Assembly: GCA_016700155.1 (NCBI GenBank)
Contig: CP065001.1
Coordinates: 3,534,001-3,598,000, forward strand
Direction of reading: 5' to 3'
DNA: 64,000 bases
From: Ignavibacteriales bacterium
GTDB taxonomy: Bacteria > Bacteroidota > Ignavibacteria > Ignavibacteriales > Ignavibacteriaceae
The notes under the pieces were generated by a model, which saw nothing but the letters and a program-made list of their open reading frames with translations, was not told the origin of the DNA and did no database searches. Of this stretch, positions 42,983 to 52,515 are shown piece by piece; position 1 is the first letter of the stretch, and the number at the start of each line of letters is the position of its first letter. The position numbers were made by a program, and so were the translations under genes.

Positions 42983-43352
42983 TCCGAATATCCTTGAGAA
43001 AAATTTTGTGATGATTTAATCCAATATATGTTTTGTAATTGATAAAGTCGATGAAATTTTACCTGCATAGCAGAAGTTTAGTTCCAGGGATTTAGACACT
43101 TGAGTTATGTAATTGTTCAAATAAATTATGGGGAATATTACATGACCTATATTCATTTCTAATCCTCAGAAAAAGCAAAATGTCCAAAGAATATGCCATT
43201 AAAATAATTTATTTAACGAGTATTTGGCGGGAGAGTCCCAAAACCATCCATACATATTGAGAATGGAATCAGCTTATGGATCAAAATACAACAATGTACT
43301 CGACAGGAGAGGTGAATAATTGCCCAATAAATTCCTTGAAACTTTACAACGA
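42983..43352 (-). promoter_or_regulatory. 370-base non-coding gap before the export genes
   Basis: No ORF with coding character was seen on either strand. On the minus strand TGGCATATTCTTTGG (43184-43198) has sigma-54 -24/-12 spacing and resembles boxes at 7743 and 17062, but lacks the usual GC. A predicted start would leave a leader of about 190 bases before the SLBB gene. A weak GGGA/TCCC hairpin lies near 43230. The gap may separately control the export genes and the biosynthesis genes upstream. Confidence 0.35.
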
Positions 43353-44474
43353 TTAAGTATTTGCTATAAGCTTTAAGTGTTCGTTAATCACAGTATCCCA
43401 TGAAAAGTTTTGATGAACTCTTACATTAGCCAGCTGAGCAAGCTTCTTTAATTCAGCCGGATGTTCAAGTGAGTAGATAAGTTTTTCATAAAGAGAATCT
43501 GTGTCGGACTGTTTAAAAGTTAGTGCTGTATCACCAACTACAAAAATATTTTCTTTAATATCACTGCAGAGTAAAGGAGCACCGATTCCCATCACCTGGA
43601 GAATTACGGGTGATAATCCTTCGATATCAGAAGGCTGAATATATAAATATGAGTGTTTCATAAGATTCATCGTATCATTACCATAAATATACCCGGGAAA
43701 AATTATTCTTGGGTCCTTCGTACTCTTAATCATAATTTCATATTCAGAAGGATTAGGCGAACCGCCTACAAGAACTAATTTTTTATCTGTCTTAAGTTTT
43801 TCAAAAGCAGGTATCAAATAGTGAAGACCTTTGTCGGGAATAAATCTTCCGACAAAAAGAAAATATTCACCAGGAGTCAAACCGAGTTTGTGACAGATCT
43901 CATCACTCTCAACAAAGTCTCTTATCTCACTTCCATAAGTGTTTAAGTCAAATTTCTTATTAAATTTTTTTTCAAATAATTCTTTTGCATAAACATTATC
44001 AAAAATAACTCTGTTAGGAAGTTTAGCGGTCAGGTATGCAGAAAAGTACAGAAAGAGTTTTCCATACCAGGGCCATTTTTCTCTCATCCAGTCAACACCA
44101 TCCTGGAATACAAAAACTTTTTTCCCGAACATTCTCAGGAACAACGCCCAAATACTGTTGCCGCCGTTGCCAATTTCAACAATGTCCGCAGTGTTTTTAA
44201 ATATTATATGAAATGTTGCTTTGAATGAATGATATAGAGAATCAAACCCTGCAACATTTATTGTTTTCATATTTACGAGTTTGATACCTTTGTACTCAGA
44301 CAACAACTCAGTGTCACTTTTATAAACACGGTTATAACATGTAACTTTGTGTCCGCGTTCAACGAATCGTGTATAATACTCGGTAGCGCTAGTATCCGCA
44401 CCTGCTGAACCGGGACGCGGAGGAATTGATCGAATGCCAAAAACGGCTACTCTGTATACCGGATGTTCATTCAT
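43353..44474 (-). CDS. Glycosyltransferase family 4, DUF1972/rhamnosyltransferase-like
   Basis: 373 residues from the ATG at 44474; a TTG 24 bases earlier is possible but would add an untypical tail. The N-terminal segment VAVFGIRSIPPRPGSAGADT is typical of GT4 enzymes acting in rhamnan and capsule synthesis. The donor domain has FVGRFIPDKGLHYLIPAFE and the E-x7-E region SDIEGLSPVILQVMGIGAPL. It transfers a sugar from a nucleotide donor to the growing repeat unit on the inner face of the membrane. The acceptor is unknown. It overlaps the upstream reductase gene by 8 bases. Confidence 0.88.
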   Translation of the reverse strand: MNEHPVYRVAVFGIRSIPPRPGSAGADTSATEYYTRFVERGHKVTCYNRVYKSDTELLSEYKGIKLVNMKTINVAGFDSLYHSFKATFHIIFKNTADIVEIGNGGNSIWALFLRMFGKKVFVFQDGVDWMREKWPWYGKLFLYFSAYLTAKLPNRVIFDNVYAKELFEKKFNKKFDLNTYGSEIRDFVESDEICHKLGLTPGEYFLFVGRFIPDKGLHYLIPAFEKLKTDKKLVLVGGSPNPSEYEIMIKSTKDPRIIFPGYIYGNDTMNLMKHSYLYIQPSDIEGLSPVILQVMGIGAPLLCSDIKENIFVVGDTALTFKQSDTDSLYEKLIYSLEHPAELKKLAQLANVRVHQNFSWDTVINEHLKLIANT

Positions 44475-45348
44475 AATTTTCTGCCAAATACCTTTCAAGA
44501 GATTTCTGCCAATGAGGCATTAAATTAATTTCAAGTAGCTTTAATTTATAATTTTCAATTGCCTCTGATCTTGCCCTTGGAGCCGGTAATGGAAATTGTG
44601 CTGAGTTAATGGCGTTGATTTTTACTTTATCTGAAAGTTTCATTAACTCAACAATCCTTGATGCGATCTCAAATCTTGAAACCATACCACCATTTGCGAT
44701 ATGATAAATTCCATACCTGCCTGTTTCAACTATCGGCAGAATTTGTTTAGCAAAATCAAAAGTAAAACATGGGCTGCCGAATTTATCATTAACAACGTTC
44801 AGCTCAGTTTTTCCTTCTTTAAGCTGCTGAACAATTTTAAAGACAAATTTTTTATCGATGTCTCCCCCGCCTATCATCCAGCCTGCACGAAGAATAAAAT
44901 ATTTTGTTAACAGGTTTTGAATAATGGTCTCGCCCCTTAGTTTTGAATCAGCGTATTTATTTACCGGATCGGGAATATCAAACTCTGTGTATGGTGAAGG
45001 CTTTTGTCCATTGAATACCCCACCCGTACTGATGTATAATAACGGTATTTCATACTTATAACACATCAGGGCAATGTTTTCTGTACCAATAAAATTAACT
45101 CTATATGCAAGGTCAGGATCCTTTTCACACAGATCAACATCAGTTAATGCTGCAAGATGAAAAATAAAATCAGGTTTATTTTTTATAATAATTTCTTCAA
45201 CTGATTTAATGTCTGTAAAATCAAGTTTTTCTATCGAAGGTAATCTAAGATTAATATCAGTTTCAATTACGGTATGACCTTTTGATATTAATTCCGGAAC
45301 AACCTCCGCAGCAAGCATACCTGCCGCACCTGTCACAAGTATTTTCAT
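44467..45348 (-). CDS. RmlD-like NAD(P)-dependent sugar reductase, copy A
   Basis: 293 residues, extended SDR fold. GAAGMLAAEV is the nucleotide-binding glycine motif, DFIFHLAALTDVDLCEKDPD and LLYISTGGVFNG follow, and YADSK is the catalytic Tyr-x3-Lys. The RAGWMIGGG and VNDKFGSPCFTFDFAK segments are the RmlD-type substrate region. RmlD reduces dTDP-4-keto-rhamnose; with the GDP-mannose dehydratase in this cluster, a GDP-4-keto-6-deoxymannose reductase role (Rmd-like) is also possible. It directly follows a paralogue. Confidence 0.85.
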   Translation of the reverse strand: MKILVTGAAGMLAAEVVPELISKGHTVIETDINLRLPSIEKLDFTDIKSVEEIIIKNKPDFIFHLAALTDVDLCEKDPDLAYRVNFIGTENIALMCYKYEIPLLYISTGGVFNGQKPSPYTEFDIPDPVNKYADSKLRGETIIQNLLTKYFILRAGWMIGGGDIDKKFVFKIVQQLKEGKTELNVVNDKFGSPCFTFDFAKQILPIVETGRYGIYHIANGGMVSRFEIASRIVELMKLSDKVKINAINSAQFPLPAPRARSEAIENYKLKLLEINLMPHWQKSLERYLAENYE

Positions 45349-46245
45349 TTACAAATAGCCTTTGTAATAGTCTTTCAAATATTCTTCCAACGCTGATTCC
45401 CATTGACGCATAATATTCACACCTCTCAAGGAGAGTTTTTTGTTGATCAGTCTTTCGCAGGGAGGTCTTTCAGCAAAATATTCTTTCTTAAAATATTCTG
45501 AATCAACAGGAGTGATTTTAATTTCATTATCAAGTTTGAGCAGTGAAATTAATTTTTGTGCAACTTCTAATCTTCCTGTTTCACCGCCGCACACCATATT
45601 GTATAATCCCCAGTATTCTTTTTCAAGAAGAAGTTTAACATTCTTTGCAAAATCATGTGTATAAGTCGGTGTACCTAACTTATCATTAACAATTTTCAAT
45701 TCTTTTTTTCCATCTTTAATTTGCTTCATAAGTTTCTGAATGAACTTCTTATCTTTTTTAGGACCCGAACCCATCATCCAACCTGCGCGGCAAATTAAAT
45801 GTCTTGATGAATTTTCTTTTACATACAACTCACCGGCATATTTTGAGCGCGCATAATGTCCAAGAGGATTTGGTAAATCCCAGTCGTCGTACAATTCTTT
45901 GTTGCCGTCGAATATACCTGCAGTACTTATATACAAAAGCGGAATGTTAATTTCATTGGAAATATAAACCGCATTCTCTACCGAAAGTGTGTTGGTGACA
46001 TAAGTTTCATCTGGATGAAGTTCACAATATTCGAGATCAGTGAATGCACCAAGATGAAAAAGATAATCCGGATTAAATTTTTTAACATCCTCTTTATATG
46101 CGTTCAAGTCCCTGAAATCAAGGTACGAAAGCCATTCTTCGTTTACATCAATATCAGTACACCTCAGTTCAAAGTCTGACTTGAATTGTTTATAAAAAGC
46201 TTCTCCAAGCATACCGCCGCATCCAGCGATGTATATTTTTTTCAT
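45349..46245 (-). CDS. RmlD-like NAD(P)-dependent sugar reductase, copy B
   Basis: 298 residues, paralogous to copy A along the full length: both have the RAGWM..G..DKKF..K pattern and the K.EL..VNDK.G.P..T.DFAK pattern. The glycine motif is GCGGMLGEAF, the catalytic pair YARSK and the Ser/Thr in YISTAGIFDG. The two genes touch end to start, a tandem duplication followed by divergence. One may reduce and the other epimerise, or both may act on different nucleotide sugars. Which donor is used cannot be read from sequence. Confidence 0.85.
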   Translation of the reverse strand: MKKIYIAGCGGMLGEAFYKQFKSDFELRCTDIDVNEEWLSYLDFRDLNAYKEDVKKFNPDYLFHLGAFTDLEYCELHPDETYVTNTLSVENAVYISNEINIPLLYISTAGIFDGNKELYDDWDLPNPLGHYARSKYAGELYVKENSSRHLICRAGWMMGSGPKKDKKFIQKLMKQIKDGKKELKIVNDKLGTPTYTHDFAKNVKLLLEKEYWGLYNMVCGGETGRLEVAQKLISLLKLDNEIKITPVDSEYFKKEYFAERPPCERLINKKLSLRGVNIMRQWESALEEYLKDYYKGYL

Positions 46246-46246
46246 T

Positions 46247-47509
46247 TTAATTTTTTCCGGTTAGTCTGTTATAAATTTTCATCAAACTCTGGTAGTGCCG
46301 TTCACCTGAATGATAATCGCTTGCACGCTCATAAGCATTTTTTCCGTAAGATAAGCAAAGTGAAGTATCATCCAATAATTTTTTCATTTTTTCTGCAAGA
46401 TCTTTTGAGTTTCCCGGTTTGAATAATAACCCGGTTTTTTCATGATCAATTAATTCCGTAAACGAACCATGATCTGAAGCAATAACTGGAGTTCCAAGCG
46501 CTAGACTTTCCAAAACTGAGTTTGGCATGTTATCATACCAGATTGAAGGTGAAACTGTAAATAGTGATTCACTGATCAGTTCATCGATTTTTTCTTTTTC
46601 GATGTAACCTGTTAATTGAATATTCTTCAAATCATTTTCTTCAATAAACTTTTTTTGTTCGTTGACATATTCTTCAGAACCAAATCCGGCTAGAATACAA
46701 TCAAAGCTCATGTTATTTTCTTTCTGAAGAATCCTAACAGCTTCAAGCAGTACATGTACACCTTTTGTTTTTTCTATTCTTCCAACAAATAAAACCTGAT
46801 TTTTTTTTTTGGTTGAGACAGAACCATTGGTTTTTACAAAAGTCGGAACGTGAATAAATCTGTGTTCTTCATATCCGGCTTCGATCATCTTACTTCTTGT
46901 AAATTTACTTGGAACAACGAAATATTTTATCTTGGAATTAAATCCGGCAATTGATTGAAAACTTGAAGCAGCATAATCTACAAGAGAAGCCCCTAGTGAA
47001 TCCTGCACACATTTATATTTGACGCTGTTAAACCGGTTTCCTTTCACGCATATTTCACAAACCTCTTCATTACGAAGCATGTGTGAGTTAGCACACACCA
47101 TTCCAAAATCTGAAAGGCGAACTACAAAGGGGATTTTCGTATCGTGCAAAGCACTGATAACAGCAGGAGATAATTTTCTTCCGTAATGAAGCACAATTGC
47201 AAAATCAGGTTTTGTATCATTTATCAAATGAACAAAATTTTTATAAACCTCAGGTGAATAGAAAGCACGTTCGATAGTCTTATAAAAACTTTTTACTGTC
47301 CATGATTGATCTCTGAAATAAACTTCATTTTCATCTGAAAGAGGCTGAACAAAATACTTTTCGTATTCTGATTTTTGATTTTTCGCATACCTGATAGAAA
47401 AAGGAATGATGTGATGCCCGTGCTGTTCCAGCAGTTCTTTTAGATTGAACATGTACCGTTCAGGTCCGCCTGAAATGAAATACCTGTAATTAACTATAAC
47501 TATTTTCAT
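46247..47509 (-). CDS. Glycosyltransferase family 4
   Basis: 420 residues. The N-terminal GT-B domain starts KIVIVNYRYFISGGPERYMF. The donor domain has VLFVGRIEKTKGVHVLLEAV, LTGYIEKEKIDELISESLF and PNSVLESLALGTPVIASDHG with the conserved E-x7-E. A Cys-rich segment (CVKGNRFNSVKYKCVQD) lies in the middle, unusual for this family and possibly metal- or substrate-related. It is tightly packed between the epimerase and reductase genes (1-5 base gaps). Confidence 0.9.
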   Translation of the reverse strand: MKIVIVNYRYFISGGPERYMFNLKELLEQHGHHIIPFSIRYAKNQKSEYEKYFVQPLSDENEVYFRDQSWTVKSFYKTIERAFYSPEVYKNFVHLINDTKPDFAIVLHYGRKLSPAVISALHDTKIPFVVRLSDFGMVCANSHMLRNEEVCEICVKGNRFNSVKYKCVQDSLGASLVDYAASSFQSIAGFNSKIKYFVVPSKFTRSKMIEAGYEEHRFIHVPTFVKTNGSVSTKKKNQVLFVGRIEKTKGVHVLLEAVRILQKENNMSFDCILAGFGSEEYVNEQKKFIEENDLKNIQLTGYIEKEKIDELISESLFTVSPSIWYDNMPNSVLESLALGTPVIASDHGSFTELIDHEKTGLLFKPGNSKDLAEKMKKLLDDTSLCLSYGKNAYERASDYHSGERHYQSLMKIYNRLTGKN

Positions 47510-47514
47510 ATCAA

Positions 47515-48462
47515 TTAATTTTTACGCAGCCAATCTACAAATTTTTTAATTCCTTCGTCCATTGATGTAACTGGATTATAACCAAGTTCCTTCCTTGCTT
47601 TTGTAACATCGGAGAAAGTGAGTTTAACATCACCCGGCTGTTCAGGCAGATAATTTAAGATTGCCTTTTTACCAATATACTTTTCAATAAGTTTTATTAA
47701 TTCAATAAGCTCAATTGTTTTTGATTCACCAAGATTGTAAATGTGATAACCGCCAAGATTATTTATTGAAGCTATAACTCCCTGGATAATGTCATCTATA
47801 AAAGTATAATCTCTTTTTGTCGAGCCGTCACCAAAAACATTAATCGGCTTTCCATCCATAATATTTTTAGCAAACTGATGAATAGCCATTTCAGGACGCT
47901 GACCCGGACCATACACCGTAAAAAATCTCAGGCAGGTAATATCAAATCCGTAAAGATGATTAAATGTATGACAAACAAGTTCGCCTGCTTTTTTAGATGC
48001 TGCATAAGGTGAAATAGGATAGTCAACATTATCATCTTCTGAAAAAGGAATTTTTGTGTTGTTGCCATAAACTGAAGATGATGATGCAAAAACCATTTTA
48101 GTGCAATTGTGTTCTCTCATTACCTCAAGAATATTTATTGTTCCATTTACATTAACATCAAAATAAAGTGCAGGAAGTTTTAATGAAGGACGAACTCCGG
48201 CTCTTGCAGCAAGGTGAACTACCACATCAATTTTATTCTTCTTAAAAATACTTTCGACCGTAGTTCTGTCGCGTATATCGCCTTCAACAAGACGGAAATT
48301 ATTTTTATTCAAAAAAGAACTGATATTTTTTCTTTTAATTTCCGGGTTGTAAAACTCATCGAAGTTATCAAGGCAGAAAATAAAATTTCCCTGTTCACTT
48401 ATTAATTTATTTATAAGATGTGAACCAATAAATCCAGCACCGCCGGTTACAAGAAAGTTCAA
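47515..48462 (-). CDS. UDP-glucuronate 4-epimerase-like SDR enzyme
   Basis: 315 residues. NAD-binding TGGAGFIGSHLI, then VVHLAARAGVRPSLKLPALY, catalytic Ser and YAASK, and the substrate motifs FFTVYGPGQRPEMAIHQF and GDGSTKRDYTFIDDII. These wordings are characteristic of UDP-GlcA/UDP-Gal epimerases of the GAE type. It would give UDP-galacturonate or UDP-galactose for the polymer. Short relative to some UDP-glucuronate epimerases (about 335) but complete. It is followed 5 bases later by a GT4 gene. Confidence 0.88.
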   Translation of the reverse strand: MNFLVTGGAGFIGSHLINKLISEQGNFIFCLDNFDEFYNPEIKRKNISSFLNKNNFRLVEGDIRDRTTVESIFKKNKIDVVVHLAARAGVRPSLKLPALYFDVNVNGTINILEVMREHNCTKMVFASSSSVYGNNTKIPFSEDDNVDYPISPYAASKKAGELVCHTFNHLYGFDITCLRFFTVYGPGQRPEMAIHQFAKNIMDGKPINVFGDGSTKRDYTFIDDIIQGVIASINNLGGYHIYNLGESKTIELIELIKLIEKYIGKKAILNYLPEQPGDVKLTFSDVTKARKELGYNPVTSMDEGIKKFVDWLRKN

Positions 48463-48480
48463 AATAAAATCTCCATACTA

Positions 48481-50337
48481 TTAGAGGAATTTTTTAAGCA
48501 CAAATAATGACCAGATAAAATTTCCATAATCACCTTCAGCATTTTTATTTTTTTCAAGAATGCTGTTCAGATATGAATTATGGAATACATCTTTGCTGTT
48601 TTGTGAAAGCGATGCCAGGTATGAATCAAACCCGCTGCCTTTAAACCACTGACGCAGCGGCACACTGAAACCTTTTTTGGGTGCGTTCAGCAGGCTTTGA
48701 GGAAGTCTTTTCGCAACAGTATTTCTTAAAACACTTTTTCTTTCATAACCTTCCATCTTAATATCTTTATGAACCCGATATAAAAGCTCAACAATACGAT
48801 AATCAAGAAACGGGACTCTCGTTTCAAGTGAATATGCCATGCTCATTCTATCAACTTTTGTAAGCATATCATCAGGCAATGATGATTTTAACTGGAGAAA
48901 CATCAGTTTGTAAAAATCATCTTTGAACCTGCACTTTGAAAGAAACTCTTTATAAAAATCTGTAATACTCTTCTGAGTTGTTGAAAGCGGTTCCAGCAGA
49001 TTCTTTAAATCCAATCCTGAGGGTAATGATTTGTAAATTGTCCTTTCGAGAAAATCCATATTGGATGATTCAAGAACATTGACAACTCTGTTCGCTTTAT
49101 ATCGCATGTTACCAGAAACAGGTTTAGAAATAACCTTAATGAATGAAGGCAATCCGGTTCTTACAAATGACGGATATGATTTATATTTATCAGAAAATTT
49201 TGTCCCCTGGTAAGCGGTATAACCTGAAAGGACTTCATCGCCGCCGTCGCCGGTTAAAACCATTTTTACTTTTTGTCTTGCTGCCCGTGATACATACCCG
49301 GTGGGTATTGCAGAAGGATCACCAAAAGGTTCGTCGTAATGATCAATTACTTTTTGCAACGCTTCGTCAAAGGAATCTGGCGAAACAAGATATTCGTTGT
49401 GATCTGTTTTAAATTTTTCAGCTACTTCTTTTGCAAGTCCGCGTTCATCAAAATGTTTATCATCAAATCCAATCGTAAATGTCTGAACAGGATAGCTGCT
49501 GATCTTAGCCATTGAAGAAACAATACTTGCTGAATCAAGTCCGCCGCTTAAAAAAGCACCGAACGGAACATCGCTTCGCATTCGGATTCTTACTGAGTCA
49601 TCAAAAAGTTCTTCAAAGTTTTTATGAATCACTTCCCTGTCTGTCAGCATGTCTTTTTCATTTATATCGGGAAGTTCCCAGTATGAGTGTTCTTCAACTT
49701 TTCCATCCTTAACTACAAGATAGTTTGCAGGATGCAGCTTAAAAATATTTTTATAAAAAGTATCCGGCGCGGGTATGTATGAAAGATTCAGGTACATTTC
49801 TATCAGATCAAAACGTTTTTCAACTGGGATTCCATAACTAAACAAACATTTTATTTCCGAACCAAATACAAGTGTATTATCGTAAACAGAATAGAACATA
49901 GGCTTTTCGCCCATACGATCACGTGAAAGTAATAGTGTTTGCTTTTTCTCATCCCATAAAGCAAATGCCCACATACCGTTTAGCTTTGACTGGAATTCCA
50001 GTCCCCATTTTTCATACGCTTTAATTATTACTTCAGTGTCGGAATCAGTATGAAAAACTTTTCCGTGAGTTTTTAATTCTTCTCTCAATTCAATGTAATT
50101 GTATATCTCCCCGTTGAAGATAATGGCTATGGTTTTGTCATCATTAAATATTGGCTGGTCACCTGTTTTTAAGTCGATGATTGAAAGCCGTCGGTGACCG
50201 AGAGCTAAATTATTTTTACAGTAAAATCCTTCACCATCTGGTCCGCGATGAGCAATGACATCTGACATCCTTTTAATTTTTTCAGATGATACTGTTCTGT
50301 TCTTATCGAAATGGATATAACCTGTTATTCCGCACAT
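48481..50337 (-). CDS. Asparagine-synthase-like glutamine amidotransferase
   Basis: 618 residues. The N-terminal class II glutamine amidotransferase domain starts MCGITGYIHF with nucleophile Cys2, and has AHRGPDGEGFY, LGHRRLSIIDL and IIFNGEIYNYIELR. The C-terminal ATP-pyrophosphatase domain has FLSGGLDSASIVS and TGDGGDEVLSGY. Such enzymes are common in surface-polysaccharide clusters, where they may amidate uronic acids (as WbpS is thought to do) rather than make asparagine. The context and the uronate epimerase next door favour that, but the acceptor is not known. A 1-base gap links it to the next GT4 gene. Confidence 0.92.
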   Translation of the reverse strand: MCGITGYIHFDKNRTVSSEKIKRMSDVIAHRGPDGEGFYCKNNLALGHRRLSIIDLKTGDQPIFNDDKTIAIIFNGEIYNYIELREELKTHGKVFHTDSDTEVIIKAYEKWGLEFQSKLNGMWAFALWDEKKQTLLLSRDRMGEKPMFYSVYDNTLVFGSEIKCLFSYGIPVEKRFDLIEMYLNLSYIPAPDTFYKNIFKLHPANYLVVKDGKVEEHSYWELPDINEKDMLTDREVIHKNFEELFDDSVRIRMRSDVPFGAFLSGGLDSASIVSSMAKISSYPVQTFTIGFDDKHFDERGLAKEVAEKFKTDHNEYLVSPDSFDEALQKVIDHYDEPFGDPSAIPTGYVSRAARQKVKMVLTGDGGDEVLSGYTAYQGTKFSDKYKSYPSFVRTGLPSFIKVISKPVSGNMRYKANRVVNVLESSNMDFLERTIYKSLPSGLDLKNLLEPLSTTQKSITDFYKEFLSKCRFKDDFYKLMFLQLKSSLPDDMLTKVDRMSMAYSLETRVPFLDYRIVELLYRVHKDIKMEGYERKSVLRNTVAKRLPQSLLNAPKKGFSVPLRQWFKGSGFDSYLASLSQNSKDVFHNSYLNSILEKNKNAEGDYGNFIWSLFVLKKFL

Positions 50338-50338
50338 A

Positions 50339-51433
50339 TCAGTTTAGCACTTCTTTATAGAGTTCTATTGTTTTGTTAACCATTTGTTCAATGCTGAATT
50401 CGTTCTTTACTTTTTTCCTGCCGGCTTCACCCATACTTTTTCTTAGTTCCGGTTGATTCAAAAGATATTGAATCTTTTCCGTCAATTGCTCTGAAGAATC
50501 TTCATCAACAAGAAAACCTGTAACTCCATCCTCAACAATTTCCGGTGTACCGCCGCCATTAGTTGCTATAACGGGTTTTCCTAAAGCCATATACTCAAGT
50601 ATAGAATTTGAAATTCCCTCGCCATGAATTTTTTGATTTGTTGTAAGCACTCCGATGTCAAAAATATTTATTAATGATTCTGAATTAGTCTGAACTCCGA
50701 GAAATTTTATTTTTGATTTCAATTCTGAGGGGACAAAATTTTCAAGTTCAGTTCTCAATGGTCCGTCACCAACAATAATGAATACAACGTCTTTTCTTTT
50801 ATCAATAATATTGATTGCAGATTTGATGAATACTTTATGATCCTTTCTTTCCTGTAATGCACCAACAATTCCTACTACTAATTCTTCCTTAAGATCATAC
50901 TTTTTTCTCAAAGCAGCAGGATCTGTAATATTATTCATCCTGTCGCTGGAGAATCCATTATGAATAAATCTTCCTTTTTTTTCAGAGATGTGATATGATC
51001 TTAATCCTGCCTCTGAATTCGCTAACATTATATCTGAGAAGCGAGAGGAAAACTCAGTTCTTTTTAATGTTACATCATCCAAATTCACCGGAGCTTCCGT
51101 TATCATTCCATTAATTAATTTAATACCGAGTGTTTTTGCTATCGGGGCAGCATACATTGCTGTCATCGAATCCCAGACATGGATTATATCAGGTTTATAC
51201 CTTCTGCAGACTAAAAGTAATTTGAGAAAAATACCCGGGTCCTTTCTGATTTTTCGAATCAGAAAAAATACTGGAATATTCAGATCAAGAATTTCTTTGT
51301 AATAGATTTCTTTATTCATTAAAGCAATTGCATATTCGACTTCATCAGATCTTCCCGAAGCTTTCACCAGTTCAACCATTCTGCGTTCTTTACCGCCCAT
51401 TGCTAAACCGTCGATGAACATTAAAATTTTCAT
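50339..51433 (-). CDS. Glycosyltransferase family 4 (paralogue of 52516-53610)
   Basis: 364 residues. The N-domain starts KILMFIDGLAMGGKERRMVE, with KPDIIHVWDSMTAMYAAP. The donor domain has VGIVGALQERKDHKVFIKSA, FIIVGDGPLRTELE and GISNSILEYMALGKPVIATN with the E-x7-E pair. It has the same length as, and is similar throughout to, the gene at 52516, from which it is separated by a methyltransferase gene. The two probably add related sugars. Confidence 0.92.
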   Translation of the reverse strand: MKILMFIDGLAMGGKERRMVELVKASGRSDEVEYAIALMNKEIYYKEILDLNIPVFFLIRKIRKDPGIFLKLLLVCRRYKPDIIHVWDSMTAMYAAPIAKTLGIKLINGMITEAPVNLDDVTLKRTEFSSRFSDIMLANSEAGLRSYHISEKKGRFIHNGFSSDRMNNITDPAALRKKYDLKEELVVGIVGALQERKDHKVFIKSAINIIDKRKDVVFIIVGDGPLRTELENFVPSELKSKIKFLGVQTNSESLINIFDIGVLTTNQKIHGEGISNSILEYMALGKPVIATNGGGTPEIVEDGVTGFLVDEDSSEQLTEKIQYLLNQPELRKSMGEAGRKKVKNEFSIEQMVNKTIELYKEVLN

Positions 51434-51493
51434 TATGAATTTCCCCGATATTTTACAGTTTCATTTTTCAAGCAGATGAGTTCAAAGTTATAA

Positions 51494-52483
51494 TTATGGA
51501 ACTACACCTCTTCCCTCAACTCCATTATAACCTTTGTGAACTTCAATATTTTTAAGTCCGGCTTCTTCATGCCATTTTCTAAAACCTTTTACTGTCTCAG
51601 GTAAATCATAACGCGGTGAAAGAAAATCAAACGTATCAAGATACGCCCATTCTTTCAGAGTTTTATCATCCGCATCAGGAAGCATTGTTGAATGATCTGC
51701 AATCATCAGCTTCCAGTTTAATCTCCAGCCGATGACGGGAATCTTTCTTAACACTCTTGCAAGAGGCCACATTATATCGATATACTTTTTAGAAACAGCA
51801 TATAACTTTTCAGGATTTGCGTTTCTTACGAGTGGTCTGATATAAAAACCGATATTTAAATACCGTCTTGTGAAACTCCACAAATAGATGTCTGAAGCAA
51901 TAGCTCCGCCGGGTTTAACAAATTTCAGAATTTCAAAAAAAGAATTTTTAGGATTCGGGGTATGTTGAAGTACGCCAAAACAGAATGCCCGGTCAAAAGA
52001 TTTTTTTTCGAATGGCATTTCATAAACGCTTGCCTGGATGATAAAGACATTGTCCTTTGAACCGTTTGATTTATAGTTTGCTTCAACCGCATTTGAGTAG
52101 TCAATTGAAATTATCAGAGCACTGGATTCGGCGGCAATAGTAGTAAACCTTCCCGAACCGCTGCCAACTTCAAGTATAACTTCTCCTTTTAAATCTTTAG
52201 GCCACTTGGTTTCCTCTTCAAATCTTTTTTTAGATACTCCGAGTAAAGAATATGAATCATACTGAGTATCTGAATGAAGATTCCATTCAAACCCAAAATT
52301 ATTTGCATAATTATCGGATGGAACAAATCTCGGTATGAAATTTACAACAGGATACCTGTTGCCGCTTATCGGCTCAACAAGTATTCCGCTTTTGATTCTA
52401 TCATTTTCAATTTGGGGTTCTTCAATTATAAGTTTTTTATTTGTTTTAGGACATCGTAAAAATTTGAGGTGTTCCTGATTCAT
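51494..52483 (-). CDS. SAM-dependent methyltransferase with Trm112-like N-terminus
   Basis: 329 residues. The N-terminus (LKFLRCPKTNKKLIIEE, then NRYPVVNFIPRFV) resembles Trm112-type modules often fused to cell-surface methyltransferases. The class I SAM domain has motif I ILEVGSGSGRF, acidic motif II LIISIDYSNAVEAN and GVLQHTPNPKNSFFEI. Likely methylates a sugar of the polymer or terminates chains. Only one Cys of the usual zinc pairs is seen, so metal binding is doubtful. It is sandwiched between two GT4 paralogues. Confidence 0.85.
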   Translation of the reverse strand: MNQEHLKFLRCPKTNKKLIIEEPQIENDRIKSGILVEPISGNRYPVVNFIPRFVPSDNYANNFGFEWNLHSDTQYDSYSLLGVSKKRFEEETKWPKDLKGEVILEVGSGSGRFTTIAAESSALIISIDYSNAVEANYKSNGSKDNVFIIQASVYEMPFEKKSFDRAFCFGVLQHTPNPKNSFFEILKFVKPGGAIASDIYLWSFTRRYLNIGFYIRPLVRNANPEKLYAVSKKYIDIMWPLARVLRKIPVIGWRLNWKLMIADHSTMLPDADDKTLKEWAYLDTFDFLSPRYDLPETVKGFRKWHEEAGLKNIEVHKGYNGVEGRGVVP

Positions 52484-52515
52484 AATCGCGACAATAATTC
52501 ATGTTTAGAATAATT

